64,000 nucleotides of DNA. Origin: Xiphophorus maculatus (taxonomy: Eukaryota; Chordata; Actinopteri; Cyprinodontiformes; Poeciliidae). The first letter of the stretch is position 1. Every line of letters starts with the position of its first letter. Both the position numbers and the translations under genes were made by a program. The notes beneath the pieces were generated by a model. The model worked only from the letters and a program-made list of their open reading frames with translations. It was not told where the DNA came from and did not search any database. Of this stretch, positions 22,140-34,602 are shown piece by piece. Where the stretch lies: positions 22,186,875-22,250,874 of the forward strand of contig NC_036461.1 in NCBI RefSeq assembly GCF_002775205.1, given 5' to 3'.

Positions 22140-22681
22140 GCGTTATTCCCTCATCAAAAGCATACCTGGAGTGTTGCTTTGATTATTTTATGCATGTTTG
22201 AGAAATTCTTTAATCTCCATGGCAACCGTTCAGCTGTGCAAAAACGCCTGGGTGGACCTAGCCCCGCCTTCGAGATGCAGCTCCTCCTCAGAGCTGATGT
22301 TTCCGAGCTTCCGCCACATAGAGCAGCTCCTCCGCTCCTTCAGACTAGCCAGCAGCAATTAACAAACACCTGGTGGAACTATGCATCTCCTGATCTCATT
22401 ATAGGAGCTACTACTGAGAGCCACGCTGGTTAAAATGTTGTTAAAGGGTTAATAGAAGAGCCATGTTGTGAAGACTTCTTGAAGGCAGTTTCAGAATGAG
22501 CAGGAGCTTCTTAAAGAGACAGAGGCCCAATTTCAAGGTGCTAAATTACAAAGTCAAATTTCTTTTAAGTCACACACATATATATATATATGTAGTATAT
22601 ATATATAGCATTTTTATAACAATTAAAGGTAACATAGTTATTAGATTCTGTTTAAATTGGCAAATACATGATACTGCCCCT
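22140..22681 (-). mobile_element. Family A MITE, copy 4
   Basis: Landmarks: ACCTGGAGTGTTGCTTTGATT, TGCATGTTTGAGAAATTC, TCCATGGCAACCGTTCAGC, CTTCAGACTAGCCAGCAGC, AAAGGGTTAATAGAAGAGCC and AGAGACAGAGGCCCAATTTC. It ends ATACTGCCCCT directly before TTAA (22,682-22,685). The extreme left end is decayed. A short (AT)n tract lies at about 22,578-22,607. Non-coding. Confidence 0.8.
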
Positions 22682-22685
22682 TTAA

Positions 22686-24803
22686 AGTATGAAGATCAGT
22701 GATAGGCCAGGAAACTAATCGCTGCTCCCCTAGTTTCTAGATTTTATTATGTCAACTTTCTTTTTTTTTTTTTTAAGAATATCACTACTGCTCAAAATAT
22801 TACTAAAGGAGTTTAAATCTCTAAAACTCTGTTGGTAGTTTGATCTTCATTCTGTGTATATGTTAGTTTTTCTCCAGATGCTCCAGCTTCTTACCACACA
22901 TTTCTAAATAATTCTTAAATAAACCTTAGCCATGGGCTCATCATTGTGTTTCTTTGTTGGCCCTTTGACTAATTGTACAGTTTATATTGCCAGAAAGAGG
23001 AATCTCAACATAAGTATTATTTTTAGGCGACTACAGCGAGTAACATTATGCATATCAACAGTGTCAAGGTCAAGGCAGCTTTAGTTTGTTTTTTCTTTCA
23101 CACTCCATAACTCTGATTTTTATTTCATTCCAGTCAATCCATTAAACCATTTTTCTTTGCCAACAGGCGTCACAAACACTGCGATTATCAGAGTCAAAGT
23201 GGCCGTTTATGGCCCGTGATTAAAACACTCTTTGTAAACTTTGCAGAGGAAAAAAAAAGTAATGGTTGCTTTAGAGAAGAAGTGTTTGCTTTATGTAAGA
23301 GCAGAACGGTCGGACTTTGCTAAAGCACCTGGTCTGTGTGACTGATGTCTTAATAAAGCACAGAAACAGGGATTAGCTCTTAGCAACAAAGATGGAAACC
23401 AAACAGGAATACACAAAAGTTTCACTCAATGAATTACCAGGATAATTATGTAGACGCATCAGCGCATTTATTAATACCGGAGACTGCATGACGCGTGTTT
23501 ACTCTGGCAGACGCATGGAAATCGTCCTTCAAAGTTTATTTGCTAAGATAAAGAACCAGACAAGATTTTGCTGACATCGCTGATCCCGCTTTGTGATATT
23601 TTCTCAAGTCATCTTTTGCTTTCAACTCTTATTTCTAATGCTGTGTTTGGAGAAACGTTTGAATCAAATTTTCGTCTCCTTCGTCCGGTCGTTCTTTTGC
23701 TAAGCACACTTTCCCACAACGTAACCCATAAAGCTGAGAATGTGCCTAATCCTGTCCACTGTTATGACACATGGTCAGCGGCTTAAGTGATCCGGATCTC
23801 AGTGAAAGGTTATTCCCAAAAAAAAAAAAAAGGGAGCTGGAAGGTAAATAAAGGAGACAACGCTGGGCAGATCCGGGAAAATATTGGCATGGCTGACCTT
23901 ATTGCTAAACTGATAGAAGCCGCTAACATCTCACAGATGTTTACCTACCAGAAGCACACCTAACCACCAAATGGGCATTTCTGAATAAATGTGGAGCTCT
24001 GCTTTGAAAATCCTTGGTATCTGACAAAATGAGCCTCGTTTTCTAATTTATTAAATATGGCTGTACGTGGAGACATGTCTGCATTTCACTTCGCTTTTAA
24101 GGCAATGAGGGAAAGCAAACTTTGAGCAGATAAGCGTAACACCGAGCAGACAACAACAAAGTTGCCGTGGTTTACCCTTTCGGGCTTTCCGTCTGTCGGC
24201 CGCGCAACTTGGCAGATTTGAAAATGCTGGCAGTCGTTTTGGAGATGTCAGCTTCAAGATAAGGAGCTACATTGTTCAGGGAACGCAGGCAGAAAAATGC
24301 CCTTAATAACCACGATAAACGTCTATCTCACAGAAACTCTGCATGCAGATTGCTCACTCTGCAGCAGACCTCCTGCAACAGGCTCAATTTATAGCATCTA
24401 GGAAGCTGTCCGCTCTAAAAACATTTATTTGAAGCATATATTTTTAGGCTTCATGAAGTCCCATTATTATTGAAAAAAATCCATTTCTTTCAGGAACATT
24501 ATCACTAAGTGAAACACATTGTTTAGATGGATTACACGAGTAGAAACTTAAAACAACACACAGGCAAGATGAAGATAAAATCAAGAAAAAAAAAAGTAAT
24601 AATAATCGAGACGTTTTGACTTTGCTTTTAAATAGTTATTAATGTAAGGCAGAGTGGGGGAGAATTACACCCTGGTGGGTGTTTGAAAGCCCTTATTTAA
24701 TTTAACTATCATGATTTCACACTTGAGATTTAAATTTACATCAGATCCATAGAAAACTGTTTTAATACAGAAATGTAGCCTTCATGAAAAGAATGTCTAA
24801 CGT
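22686..24803. promoter_or_regulatory. Longest repeat-poor block; candidate regulatory core at 23,140-23,560
   Basis: Over 2.1 kb without recognised mobile DNA apart from homopolymers at 22,759-22,774 and 23,818-23,831, which is notable given the repeat density elsewhere. The core contains GGCCGTTTATGGCCCGTGATT (HOX/CDX-like), TCAAGGTCAAGGCAGC (nuclear-receptor half-site-like) and CGTGTTTACTC (forkhead-like). No exon is supported. Confidence 0.25.
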
Positions 24804-25346
24804 TTAAAGCTGCAGTAGGTAAGTTTTACAAAAATATGTTTTTATTCCATATTTATTAGAAGTGTCACAATGTCGTGACAGTGTGAGAAGAGACAGATAA
24901 TATATGAAAAGAATGGAGCTCCTCTGCCTCTTAGTGATGCTTTTGCAAACATACACCTCGTCCTGTCAAAAACAACCAATCAGAGCCAGGAGGCGGGTCT
25001 TAGCACTGTCAATCAAACTCATATACTGCTAAAGGTGCTAATGGGGAAAACAACTTACTGTTACAGGAAAATAGCTTAGCCATCGTCGTTGGTGACTATA
25101 CTAACTAGCCTTAGCATTCTTGGCAGGCTGTGTTGTGGTGAGTCAGCTGTAGTGTAGCAAACAGGAAGAGCTGAGAGTGATTGACAGCATTAAGACCCTC
25201 CTCTGCTCTCTGATTGGTCGCTTCTGACTGTTTATTTCTTCAGTTAACACTGGGAGACGTAGTTTTTCACATTTTATCTGTCTTATTTTCTGTCACATGA
25301 TGATAACTTTAACAAAATGTGAAAAACCTTTTTTATATAAAAGTTA

Positions 25347-26171
<825 letters not shown>

Positions 26172-26348
26172 TGTTGCTGTATGTATATTTATGACCCAGC
26201 AGATTTGGTGACATTTTCAGCAGACCCATAATACATTTATGAAAGAACCAAACTTTATGACTGTTTTTTGTGACAAACAGGTATGTGTTCCGATCACTCT
26301 ATCACAGAAAAATAAGAGTTGTAGAACTTATTGGAAACTCAAGACAGC

Positions 26349-26397
26349 CATGACATTATGTTTTTTACAAGTGTATGTAAACTTTTGACCACAACTG
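26349..26397 (-). repeat. Right terminal inverted repeat of the Tc1 element
   Basis: Perfect mirror of 25,347-25,395. Inward of this the right arm continues to about 26,175, whereas the left arm does not. Confidence 0.95.
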
Positions 26398-26416
26398 TAC
26401 ATGCTGCATCTTTTAA

Positions 26417-27312
26417 GGTGATTGGTTTTCAAAAGATACTTTCAATCTGACAAATGAGCTTCTTTGGAACTCATAGTTTATTGAACAACTTTATTATCGC
26501 AATTAATATTTAAGTGCGCAACAACACTTTGGTTCTGCATCCTTAAGCCTCCAAAGTGAAATCAGGTAAAACCTGAACCTGCAGCAAACCAGTGAAGTCT
26601 GGACTGATGGACAGACCAGTGGCCTCGACCTGAGCACCAATCAAACGTGACATCACTGATGGGTCGGATGCTGCTATTGGTTCAGACTGGAACCAACGCT
26701 AACTGCAGAGAAGTAGCTTTCAGCCATTCAGTCTCAGAGCAGAGTGCAAGCTGCATGGGTTGCCGTCCAAAGACCGTAAAGACTCCGAACTCTAATGAAA
26801 GAGACAAAGTGCCGCCTCAGCAGAGACGTGGTTTAAAGAGAGACGTCTCTAATTGACGTTTGGCCCCTCCCCGGCCCTCGGCACGGTTGGGTTGGACACA
26901 CTCCTCCCCGTTCCGCCTGCTTTCTCTGTAACCGGGACTCCACACACACATTCACATACACACATTCTGCTTCGCTTGCCTGCGCATGGCATGACAAGCA
27001 CACAAACACCCACATTCAGCCCTCTGCATGTTTCACCTCATATCGAAGAGAGACGCACACACACTCCCAGATGTAGATACACACACATTTTTCTTTTTCT
27101 CAGCCACATCACACAGACGGGGGAAGGAGGAGCCAGCACTAAAAGACTTGTAATTTGTATTTTGCCAACAAAGGCTGGATTATCCAGCAGCGAGCCTTGT
27201 TGCAGCTGCTACTGTGTGTGTGCGTGCGTGGGCGTGTGTGTGTGTGTGTGTGTGTAACAGGGAAAGTGAAAGATGTTAAATAAAAAAAGCATCTGAGATG
27301 GAAACATTGTGA
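26417..27312. other. Unassigned DNA with CA/TG-rich tracts
   Basis: Contains scattered CACACA runs at 26,941-27,091 and an imperfect (TG)n tract at 27,213-27,255. GCGTG-rich imperfections suggest an old microsatellite. Open frames here are repeat-derived. No gene was seen. Confidence 0.5.
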
Positions 27313-27807
27313 AAAGGGCAGTATTATGTAAAAATGTTATAGTTTGTTTCCTCAAAAACAAACCTGGAGTGTTGCTTTGACTCTTTCATGGATGTTTGAG
27401 AAATGCTTTCATCTCCATGGTAACCACTCCGTTTTGAAAAACGCCAGGATGGAGCTAGCCCCGCCTTCAACGGCGCAGCTCCTCCTCTGTACTGCAGTTT
27501 ACAAACCTCTGAGCTTCCGCCTCACAGAGCAGCCCTCCCCCCACTCGGCTCCTTCAGACTAGCAATAATGCAGCAATTAGCAACCACCTGATGAAATCTG
27601 CTGAGCTCATTATCGGAGCTTCTTCTCAGTGCACTGCTGATAAAAACGTTGTCAAAGGGTTAATAGAGGAGCCATGTTGTGATCACTTCCTGGAAGCAGA
27701 GTTTCAGAAAGAGCAAGAGCTTCTTAAAGAGACAGAGGCCCAATTTCAAGGCATTAAATCATGAATGTGCAGCGTTATGTGCCTGCAAAATACATAATAC
27801 TGCCCCT
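27313..27807 (-). mobile_element. Family A MITE, copy 5 (best-preserved ends)
   Basis: The left end AAAAGGGCAGTATTATGTA and right end TACATAATACTGCCCCT form a clear terminal inverted repeat, and TTAA follows at 27,808-27,811. Interior: ACCTGGAGTGTTGCTTTGAC, CATCTCCATGGTAACCACTC, GCTCCTTCAGACTAG, AAAGGGTTAATAGAGGAGCC and GAGACAGAGGCCCAATTTC. About 495 bp and non-coding. Confidence 0.85.
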
Positions 27808-27811
27808 TTAA

Positions 27812-28391
27812 AGTAAAGAAAAACGTGTGAACAAAACACATCTTTTTATCAGTGAACAGAGGGGTGTGTGTATGTGTATTTGTCGTCACCTCGCCTCCCA
27901 CAGTTTTCTGCATGACCGAGCGTATTTGAGCCGGTCTCCGGTTCTTCCCGGGGCCGCTCCGCTCCGCCTCACCTCGCCCAGAACCAGACCTCTGCTCCTC
28001 AGGCAGGCCACAGTGCCGAGAGGTCGAAGGGGGGAGGAGGGGCTGTAACATGCGCTGGAGTCGTTTAGCTTAAGATGGAGCAGATACCTCCAGGCTGTGG
28101 GCGGCGGGGGTTCAGTCGAGTCCAAATAAAGTCACCAAAGTGTGACAGGTAGAAAGAGGAGTGAGCTAAGAGCTTCAGTTCCCAACTTCTCCCAGTCCAT
28201 TCACAGATTTAAGGAGCAGCTGAATCAAACGTGCTCCTCAGTGGCCAGCGTGAAGGCAACCCAGCAGCAGGCTGGTCAGAATGAAACAAACCCATCACTT
28301 CACAGCTTTGTTTGCTTCTTTCAGAGCCGTAGAAACACAACCTTAAACAAGTAAAATACCTCCTGACATGTTTTAGGGGGCAAACCAGATA
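27812..28391. other. Unassigned DNA, locally GC-rich
   Basis: 27,880-28,060 is relatively GC-rich (CCGGTCTCCGGTTCTTCCC; GGGGCCGCTCCGCTCCGCC) but has no consistent splice-bounded frame. Nothing was recognised. Confidence 0.4.
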
Positions 28392-28426
28392 CAATTACTC
28401 AAGAAGAATAAGTTCTTGAGTAATTG
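28392..28426. repeat. Perfect hairpin, 14-bp arms, 7-nt loop
   Basis: CAATTACTCAAGAA at 28,392-28,405 is the reverse complement of 28,413-28,426. Confidence 0.9.
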
Positions 28427-28654
28427 CAATTTTGGCTTAAAATAATTAGTGGTGGGACTCAATTTAAAAATTTCAAACAGGTCAACTAGGAACATCTTCA
28501 GAGCTTAATTCTAACCCTGGAAGATTTGTCAGCAGACTTGAAACTGGAGCAAAGTTCCCCAATTGTATTTGTAAAGATATTTAAAATCCGCAGTCTGCAT
28601 CGTTTTCCTTTAGCACCTCTTGTTACTAGTCAGTTACGTCAAATCCTAATAAGA

Positions 28655-28715
28655 TTCGAGGCTGTAATGTGAAAAAGTTCAAAGGGTTCCAATACTTTTG
28701 CAAGAGCCTGAGCTT
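28655..28715 (+). mobile_element. Tc1-like terminal fragment
   Basis: GTAATGTGAAAAAGTTCAAAGGG followed by CCAATACTTTTGCAAGAGCC matches the 3' terminus of the decayed Tc1-like elements found at 12,712, 17,216 and 52,910. Confidence 0.45.
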
Positions 28716-28719
28716 TTGG

Positions 28720-29585
28720 CTCGGCGGCCTCAGGGAAGCAATCCCCCGTCAGAGAGTCGAGATCATAATCAGCATGACTTCTCTATGTCACTAAGTGACA
28801 GAGTGAGCTGCTGAGCCTGTGGGGGTGTGTGTGCGCGTGTGTGTGTGTGTGTGTGTGAGTGCAGGCAGGCAGATGTGCAGAATGTGATTTTGTCGCTCAC
28901 CCGCGAGGCAGATAAGAGTTGTTTATCATTTGTGGCCGTGTAGCGATAAAGAAAGATGGCGAGTCTCTAAGCAATCAATAAACACCCTGGTGTTTCACTC
29001 ATTACTTTTCCTGCTCTGCAAACTTTGAAAACTCGATTCCTATTGTCTCTGTTTAGTTAAACCTTCGCGCTGTGTTTGACCCCACAGATAGAGAGTTGTG
29101 TGATGGGCTTTTTTTATTCTGTCAGCTGCATTTCAGTATCTTGGTGCATTGTTTGCGTAGGTTAATGTGAATCTTGATTTGTCTTGTGAAATCGGCCTGC
29201 CACAATCAGCAATAAATTAAAATAAGCTCAATTGTTTTTCTCTTTGTCTCTTTCTCTTTCTTCCCACCAAACACTTCAGTTTGGTGCTTTGGTCTCAACC
29301 AGCCCCTTTCTGAACAATTTACTTCATTTAATTCATTTTATTTGTTGTTTGGGTTGTTTTGCTTATTTATTTTGGATATTTAAAATCTCTTCGGTTCCTG
29401 TGTTAGTATTTTATTACTTGAAAATCGTCTCAACGTTATTGGTTATTGATTATTGCGATGACTTCTTATTGTACAACATAATGTGTTATTTCCACATGGC
29501 GACGCCTAGTTAGACATTGGTTGCAGGTCAAAATGTAATTAGGCATAAACAAACACCATTTTTATTTCGGTCAGCTTATAGTCGT
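28720..29585. promoter_or_regulatory. Candidate regulatory stretch with short (GT)n tract
   Basis: Includes (GT/GC)n at 28,825-28,858 and several GATA-core sites on both strands (GCAGATAAGAG, GTTTATCATTTG, GTAGCGATAAAG) at 28,905-28,950. Repeat-free otherwise; no exon. 29,061-29,585 is AT-rich with nothing recognised. Confidence 0.2.
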
Positions 29586-29591
29586 ATCACC

Positions 29592-29993
29592 AGCTGTGTT
29601 TCTGTTACAAATTTGCTCAAAACCTTGTCTGTATTCTGTTATGTTGAAAAAACACAATTTCCCAATTTCAGTGTTTCCATTAAATAAGATAAGTCATTAT
29701 AAAATATGCCGCACCATCATCCTCCAACTACTTCCTGTCATCGTCTTCTTTGTGGTTTCTGCCAGTGGCAACATTCGGTTGTTGATCATGTGACGTGTGA
29801 TGAAAAAAAAAAAAAAAAGTGTTTCTATTGCAGTTTTGCGAAATAAACCAAATTCAGTAAAAAAACACTTCATCCCAACGACAAAACTTTCTATCAAAAA
29901 ATGAGTTGTTTTTTTTTATTCGCCTGTTTCCATGAAGCAAATTTATTTTAAAAATGTCAAATTGCGCAATTATACGGTCAATGGAAACACAGC
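29592..29993 (+). mobile_element. Family B MITE, copy 5 (complete, about 402 bp)
   Basis: Left end AGCTGTGTTTCTGTTACAAAT; right end GGTCAATGGAAACACAGC, its mirror. Landmarks: AGTGTTTCCATTAAATAAGAT, CATCCTCCAACTACTTCCTG, GATCATGTGACGTGTGATG and TCAAATTGCGCAATTATACGG. A 16-base poly-A tract sits at about 29,802-29,818. Confidence 0.82.
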
Positions 29994-30599
29994 ATTCTTA
30001 CAATATTGTCTTGTCAAATAATATGTTTCCACTACAGTTCAGCCCTGTTAATACGAGTAGCGGCCATGTTGAAATGCAAAGCTGACTTTACAAATCGTAA
30101 CTGGGGGTAATAGAATAGGTGATGGGAAGTCCAACTTTGGGGGGCTCTCCAGTTGATTTTTCTGACTGAAAAGTCGGAATTTCCAAGTTTTGACTTGAAA
30201 TGCAGTGCACCATAAGGAGGGATCTAGGCGACTTGTGTCCGTCTCTTTGACGGGTTGAAGTCAACCTCTGACTCACCAAGCGACTCATTTCTCAGGACTT
30301 GTGGCCGTCCTGTCTCTGCTTTCGGTTTTTGACTGACCAGAAGCAGCTCAGAGGTAATAATGTGCCAACCTCCCCCACACCATCACACTACCTCCACCAA
30401 AAGCTGTCTGGTATTGAGAGAGAGAATTTGGCAAAACCCTCAAAGTCAGCTCTACTGCTCAGTACATTCCAAGGAGGTTTTAGAAATAAGATATTTTGCT
30501 TAGAAACATTGTTGCAACTCAACATCATCAGTCAAACCCAGCTTTCCTCACTTTTATGGCTGAGCATACATCACCACCTGAACAAAAAACAAACAACCT
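29994..30599. other. Unassigned DNA
   Basis: No exon or named repeat recognised. Short frames on both strands look like chance. Confidence 0.4.
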
Positions 30600-31340
30600 G
30601 TCTGAATTCTCAAAACGCTTACTCTAGGTAGAGCTCACTATTTCGTAAGCGCAGCTTGTCAAACACAAAAGCGTCGACTCGACTGGCTGAAATTCCACAA
30701 CAGGAATTTCTCTCTCTGTTTTTATGGCGGATGGGAGTCATCACTGCTCTGTCTGAGGAGCAGCGATGACTGAAGAGTGCTGTGACATACCTGCAGTCTG
30801 CCAACTCCGCTCTCTTCACAGGCCCGTACGGCTCAAACCATCTACTGCTTGTCTTCCCTCATGCAAACACCAGAGTTTATCCGTTCAGAGGTTGTAGGGG
30901 CAGAAAAGGCGCTTGGATCTTTACCTGTACCGTTGTTTACACGTCTGCGTCAGCAACGAGATTTGCAGCGTACTGGGTTTGTTTGAACGGCAAACAATAC
31001 ATTGACAAAGTCAATCAGACGTCGTCGAGTGTGACCCGACGCTATCTGGGATGTTCTTATGAAACTTTGAACTGCTTGCGTATCGTACTGTGGACTAACA
31101 CTCGTGAGATCACGCTCAGACCACTGCAGGTTGTTTTGAACGTTGATTGTATCCGTCTATGGATCTCAGGTTGCAAAGCTCCTCCATGGTGTACAGTACA
31201 CACTCTAAGTGTTCACTTGGCAGTTAACTATATTGAGATAGGAGATCGGAGGCAGCTTGTCTGACATATTTTCCTTGTCAGTCTCATCATACGGGTCGAT
31301 CCCAACAGCAGCCATTTTGTTCATGTATCTTTTCCTCGCA
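30600..31340. other. Unrecognised block containing a 160-codon open frame
   Basis: A plus-strand frame runs 30,782-31,264 without a stop. Composition differs from the neighbouring AT-rich DNA and CpG is frequent (GTCTGCGTCAGCAACGAGATT; CGTATCGTACTGTGG). The predicted protein has no domain I recognise and lacks the hydrophobic or charge periodicity of a folded protein. It may be part of an unidentified DNA transposon. An imperfect hairpin (13-bp arms, one mismatch) lies at about 30,737-30,769. Confidence 0.25.
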
Positions 31341-31414
31341 CATTGGTCAAGAAGAGTTTGTATGTCCTTTCTACCTTTTCACGTCTATTAACAAGGAAAA
31401 ACTTGTTTTCTTAT

Positions 31415-31745
31415 TTTGTCAAATCACAACCGTAAACTTCGATGTTTTTTTTTTAGATATTTTAGCAGGAAAAGTCTGAAAATCAACTCATGTATTTGAA
31501 TTCTCAACCCCGGAGTCAACACTTTTTTGGAAGCACCATTTATTGCAGCTACACCTAGTGCTAGTCTGAGGTATGTTTCTAACAGCTTTAATTATCTACA
31601 GACAGAAATTCATACACATTCTGGAAATCATGTTTATGAAATATTATGAAAGCCCAGACAGAAAGCATGGAGACACTTTTTGAACGTCAGTTTTCAAATC
31701 TTACCACAGATTCTCAATTTGGATTTAATCGTCATTGTTTGGCAG
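31415..31745 (-). mobile_element. Decayed Tc1/mariner-like fragment
   Basis: TTTTGTCAAATCACAACCGTAAAC is a Tc1-like terminus. TTTTCAAATCTTACCACAGATTCTC with AATTTGGATTTAATCG is the complement of the transposase part that normally reads ...NPIEN... in this element family. Heavily mutated. Confidence 0.4.
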
Positions 31746-31759
31746 CAAACAATGACGAT
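31728..31759. repeat. Perfect hairpin, 14-bp arms, 4-nt loop
   Basis: ATCGTCATTGTTTG at 31,728-31,741 mirrors 31,746-31,759, with loop GCAG. It lies at the edge of the Tc1-like fragment. Confidence 0.9.
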
Positions 31760-33328
31760 AATATAATGGTGAAATAATAATAACAGACTATTTCACAATT
31801 AGAGATGCTCGGCCTCATTGAGTATGAAAGGCGTTTTCACTGGCCCATTCACTTACTGAAAAGGTCATTTAATTCAGTAACTCAGCTTACAATATTAAGT
31901 ACAGTATATAGATTAACTAGCCACAGACTATTTTTAAGCCTTTATTTATGTTAACTATGATTATTTTCTGCTCAAAATTAGGAAGACATGGCATTTTTTA
32001 ACTAGAATTAGACCAGTAATGAGAACATTTTTAATGTATAAATGTTGAAAAATATTTTAAAAGTACTTCTGAAAATGTGTACACCTCATCGGAACAGTTT
32101 TTCTAATTCACAGAGTATGACTCTGGCACTTCAAAGCAACAAATAATTGATCATTTATCAGTTCTGCCAGAGCAACATATCCAATAAACACCTAAAATTC
32201 TGCTTTGGAGTGTCACTCAAAGATTATTAGTCGCTTCCAATATGGACACCTTTATAAACTTTCTTGAAGCTTCCCTAAATATACCCTCTAAATATTCAGA
32301 ACTTCGAAAAGAGTGATTGAAAACAACAAAACAAAACATATAGAGCTGCTTTTCACTGGAGCGAACAGTTCGGTAAAGTTGGGTCGTACGTTCAAGGAAT
32401 CAAAGTGACTCAAACACACCTTCGCTGCACATGAGACAGTAAATCACGTAGTTTGTCACCGCCGCACTCCATGCACTGCTTTGACCTGGGCTTTACCAAC
32501 AGGTCTGACCGGCAGCGTGAGTTTCCCCTCCACCTACGCTGCTGCAGTCTGCCGGCCAAACCCCGTGGTTCTCTGTTAAAAAAAAAAAAAAGAAAAAGTT
32601 GAGAGTGGTGCCTCTCTGCCCTCCCACACAGTCATTAAAAGCGCCTCATGCAGGCAGAGAGAGAGAGAGGAAAAAATATCTCACTCTTGTCAGATGAAGG
32701 CAGCATACCCTCTGATGTGTTGCTGCGATAAGAACTGGCAGTAGTTAAAAGGGGCGCCCCACTGCATTATGGGACAAAGGTGCAGCTCTGTGGAACCGAA
32801 CTCATCCTCATTAACCTCTCCTATGTCTCTACACACATATATGAAGTGATACACACTGACCTGTGCCCACCCAGCTCCCCCACCCTCCCGTTTGCTCACC
32901 TGTGAGCTGCAGCGCAGCTGGTTTAGTGTCCACACACACACGCCCGCACCCCCACACACCTAAAAGCACATCCTCTGTAACTCATAAATTTATTGGTCTC
33001 CAAAACACTTGGCTGCAGCAGCAGGTTTTTGATGTCAGCCACTGAGGGAGGGGTTATGAATAAAATATCAGGCTAAAAATAGACGTGGGATGAGACGGAG
33101 GCAGAAAATAGCCGTTCATCTGTCTTTGTGGCGTGGCTCGCACTTTTCCTTTCTTCTTTCTTTGGCACAAAGTCGACCACACAGAACCCAAACGATGCCT
33201 GAGAACCTCAACGGGACCCAAGTGAAGCAGATCGTGTTCCGCTTGTTTCATTGGCAGACTTGTTTCACTTAAAACAAATCATTGTTCCCATGTTATACGT
33301 GAAAAATCTGTTAGTGGAACTAATGTAA
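31760..33328. other. Unassigned AT-rich DNA
   Basis: About 1.6 kb. Contains a poly-A tract at 32,579-32,591, a short (GA)n at 32,658-32,671 and C/A-rich DNA at 32,930-32,962. Nothing gene-like or of named repeat type was recognised. Confidence 0.45.
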
Positions 33329-33600
33329 TAAAGTAAAGTTTATTTCTATGAAACATTTCAGCAACAAGGCAGTTCAAAGGGCTTCACATCATACAACAAT
33401 TGAGAAACAAGTGAGTGACGTTACATTTTGATGAACATCAGCACAAAAATCATCAATATGCTATTAGTCTAGATTTGAAGGAACTCAGAGTTTTTGGCTG
33501 TGTTGCTGTTTTCTGGAAGTTTGTTCCAGATTTGTGGTGCATAGACGCTGAATACTGCTTCTCCTTGCCTGGTTCTGCTTTTTCTTTTTTTTTCTTCATC
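33329..33600 (+). mobile_element. Non-LTR-like interspersed repeat, copy 2
   Basis: TAAAGTTTATTTCTATGAAAC, CAGCAACAAGGCAGTTCAAAGG, CTGGAAGTTTGTTCCAGATTT and GCTGAATACTGCTTCTCC occur in the same order as in the longer copy at 51,984-52,475. Such sequences are widespread in fish, usually as 3' fragments of non-LTR elements. Family name not assignable here. Confidence 0.6.
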
Positions 33601-33699
33601 AGTGCTTTTGAGAATTGTTTTCATTTAATCAGCTTAATGTATAAATTACAGTAACTGTAAATAATGAAACAAAAGTGTTAATTTGCATAATTACAAAGT

Positions 33700-34030
33700 T
33701 AGTGCTTCCTATGCGTGATTCTGAAGGCAGCCGGCAGACTGACCACTCTGACCTGATGAATGGCTGCAGACTCTTTGAACACGTTACATTTTTACGTCAT
33801 TTCTCATTTCATTTGATCGGATTTTATAATCAAACGGTTTGAAATATCGAAGACGCTGCCGCGTGTCATCTGAACACGCGGCAGCAGTTCTGCTGCTGCT
33901 TCTTTTAATTTCCTTTTAAGCACCAATTATTCCTGACAGAATTAAGGGGAGCTTAATGAAACTCTTTATTGATTAGCAGAATTGTCTTAGTTATATTTTT
34001 GATCAAGTTCCAACGCAAATGCAGCTGGGG
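33700..34030. promoter_or_regulatory. Candidate regulatory stretch containing a hairpin
   Basis: 33,855-33,885 is a perfect hairpin (GCTGCCGCGTGT arms, 7-nt loop). Immediately right, 33,900-34,000 has AGCACCAATTATTCC, GAATTAAGGGG, GCTTAATGAAAC and TTTATTGATTAGC, a dense run of homeodomain-like cores. No repeat family recognised. Role inferred only. Confidence 0.25.
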
Positions 34031-34145
34031 TTTTCTTTTGTGTATGTGTCAGGGGGGTCCCTGTGTTTACTCCCTGCTTTCTTTCCTCAGCTTGTAATCA
34101 GAGCAGATGGGAGGTAAAGGCAAAGTTAGAAAAGACACACACGTT

Positions 34146-34171
34146 CACACACACACACACACACACACACA
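34146..34171. repeat. Short (CA)n microsatellite
   Basis: About 13 CA units; source of a spurious Cys-Val frame on the minus strand. Confidence 0.95.
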
Positions 34172-34602
34172 GTGCCAAGGCCGAGACATGGAACAACCAG
34201 CCACTGTCTGGGGGCACAAAGGAGAGAAGATCTGAGGTCCGTCTGCTTCTCTGCCAAACAGCTTGGATGGGTTCTTCCAGCCTGTTTCTGAATGGCACAT
34301 GGATCATCCTCATCCTGTCTGTAAATCTGCTGCAGATTCACACATGGAGCCAATATCCTGTAGAGACTACAGATGTTCATACACACCTTTGCGCATGAGT
34401 TCTAGGTTCATTGATGCATTTGAATCGCAGCTATTTCATTGTGAAATCTTTACGCAACTTCAACTAACCTCTGTGAATCGGTTAAAGAAGATGGCTTGAA
34501 TGTATTAACTGTTTTCTTTAACAGGCTGTGAGATACACATGCAGGTTTAAACAGACGTTGTTTTTATGTAGCCAGTTTATTTAATTGCTTTGTGAATTGG
34601 TG
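34172..34602. other. Unassigned DNA between the CA tract and the hairpin cluster
   Basis: No exon or named repeat was recognised. Confidence 0.4.
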
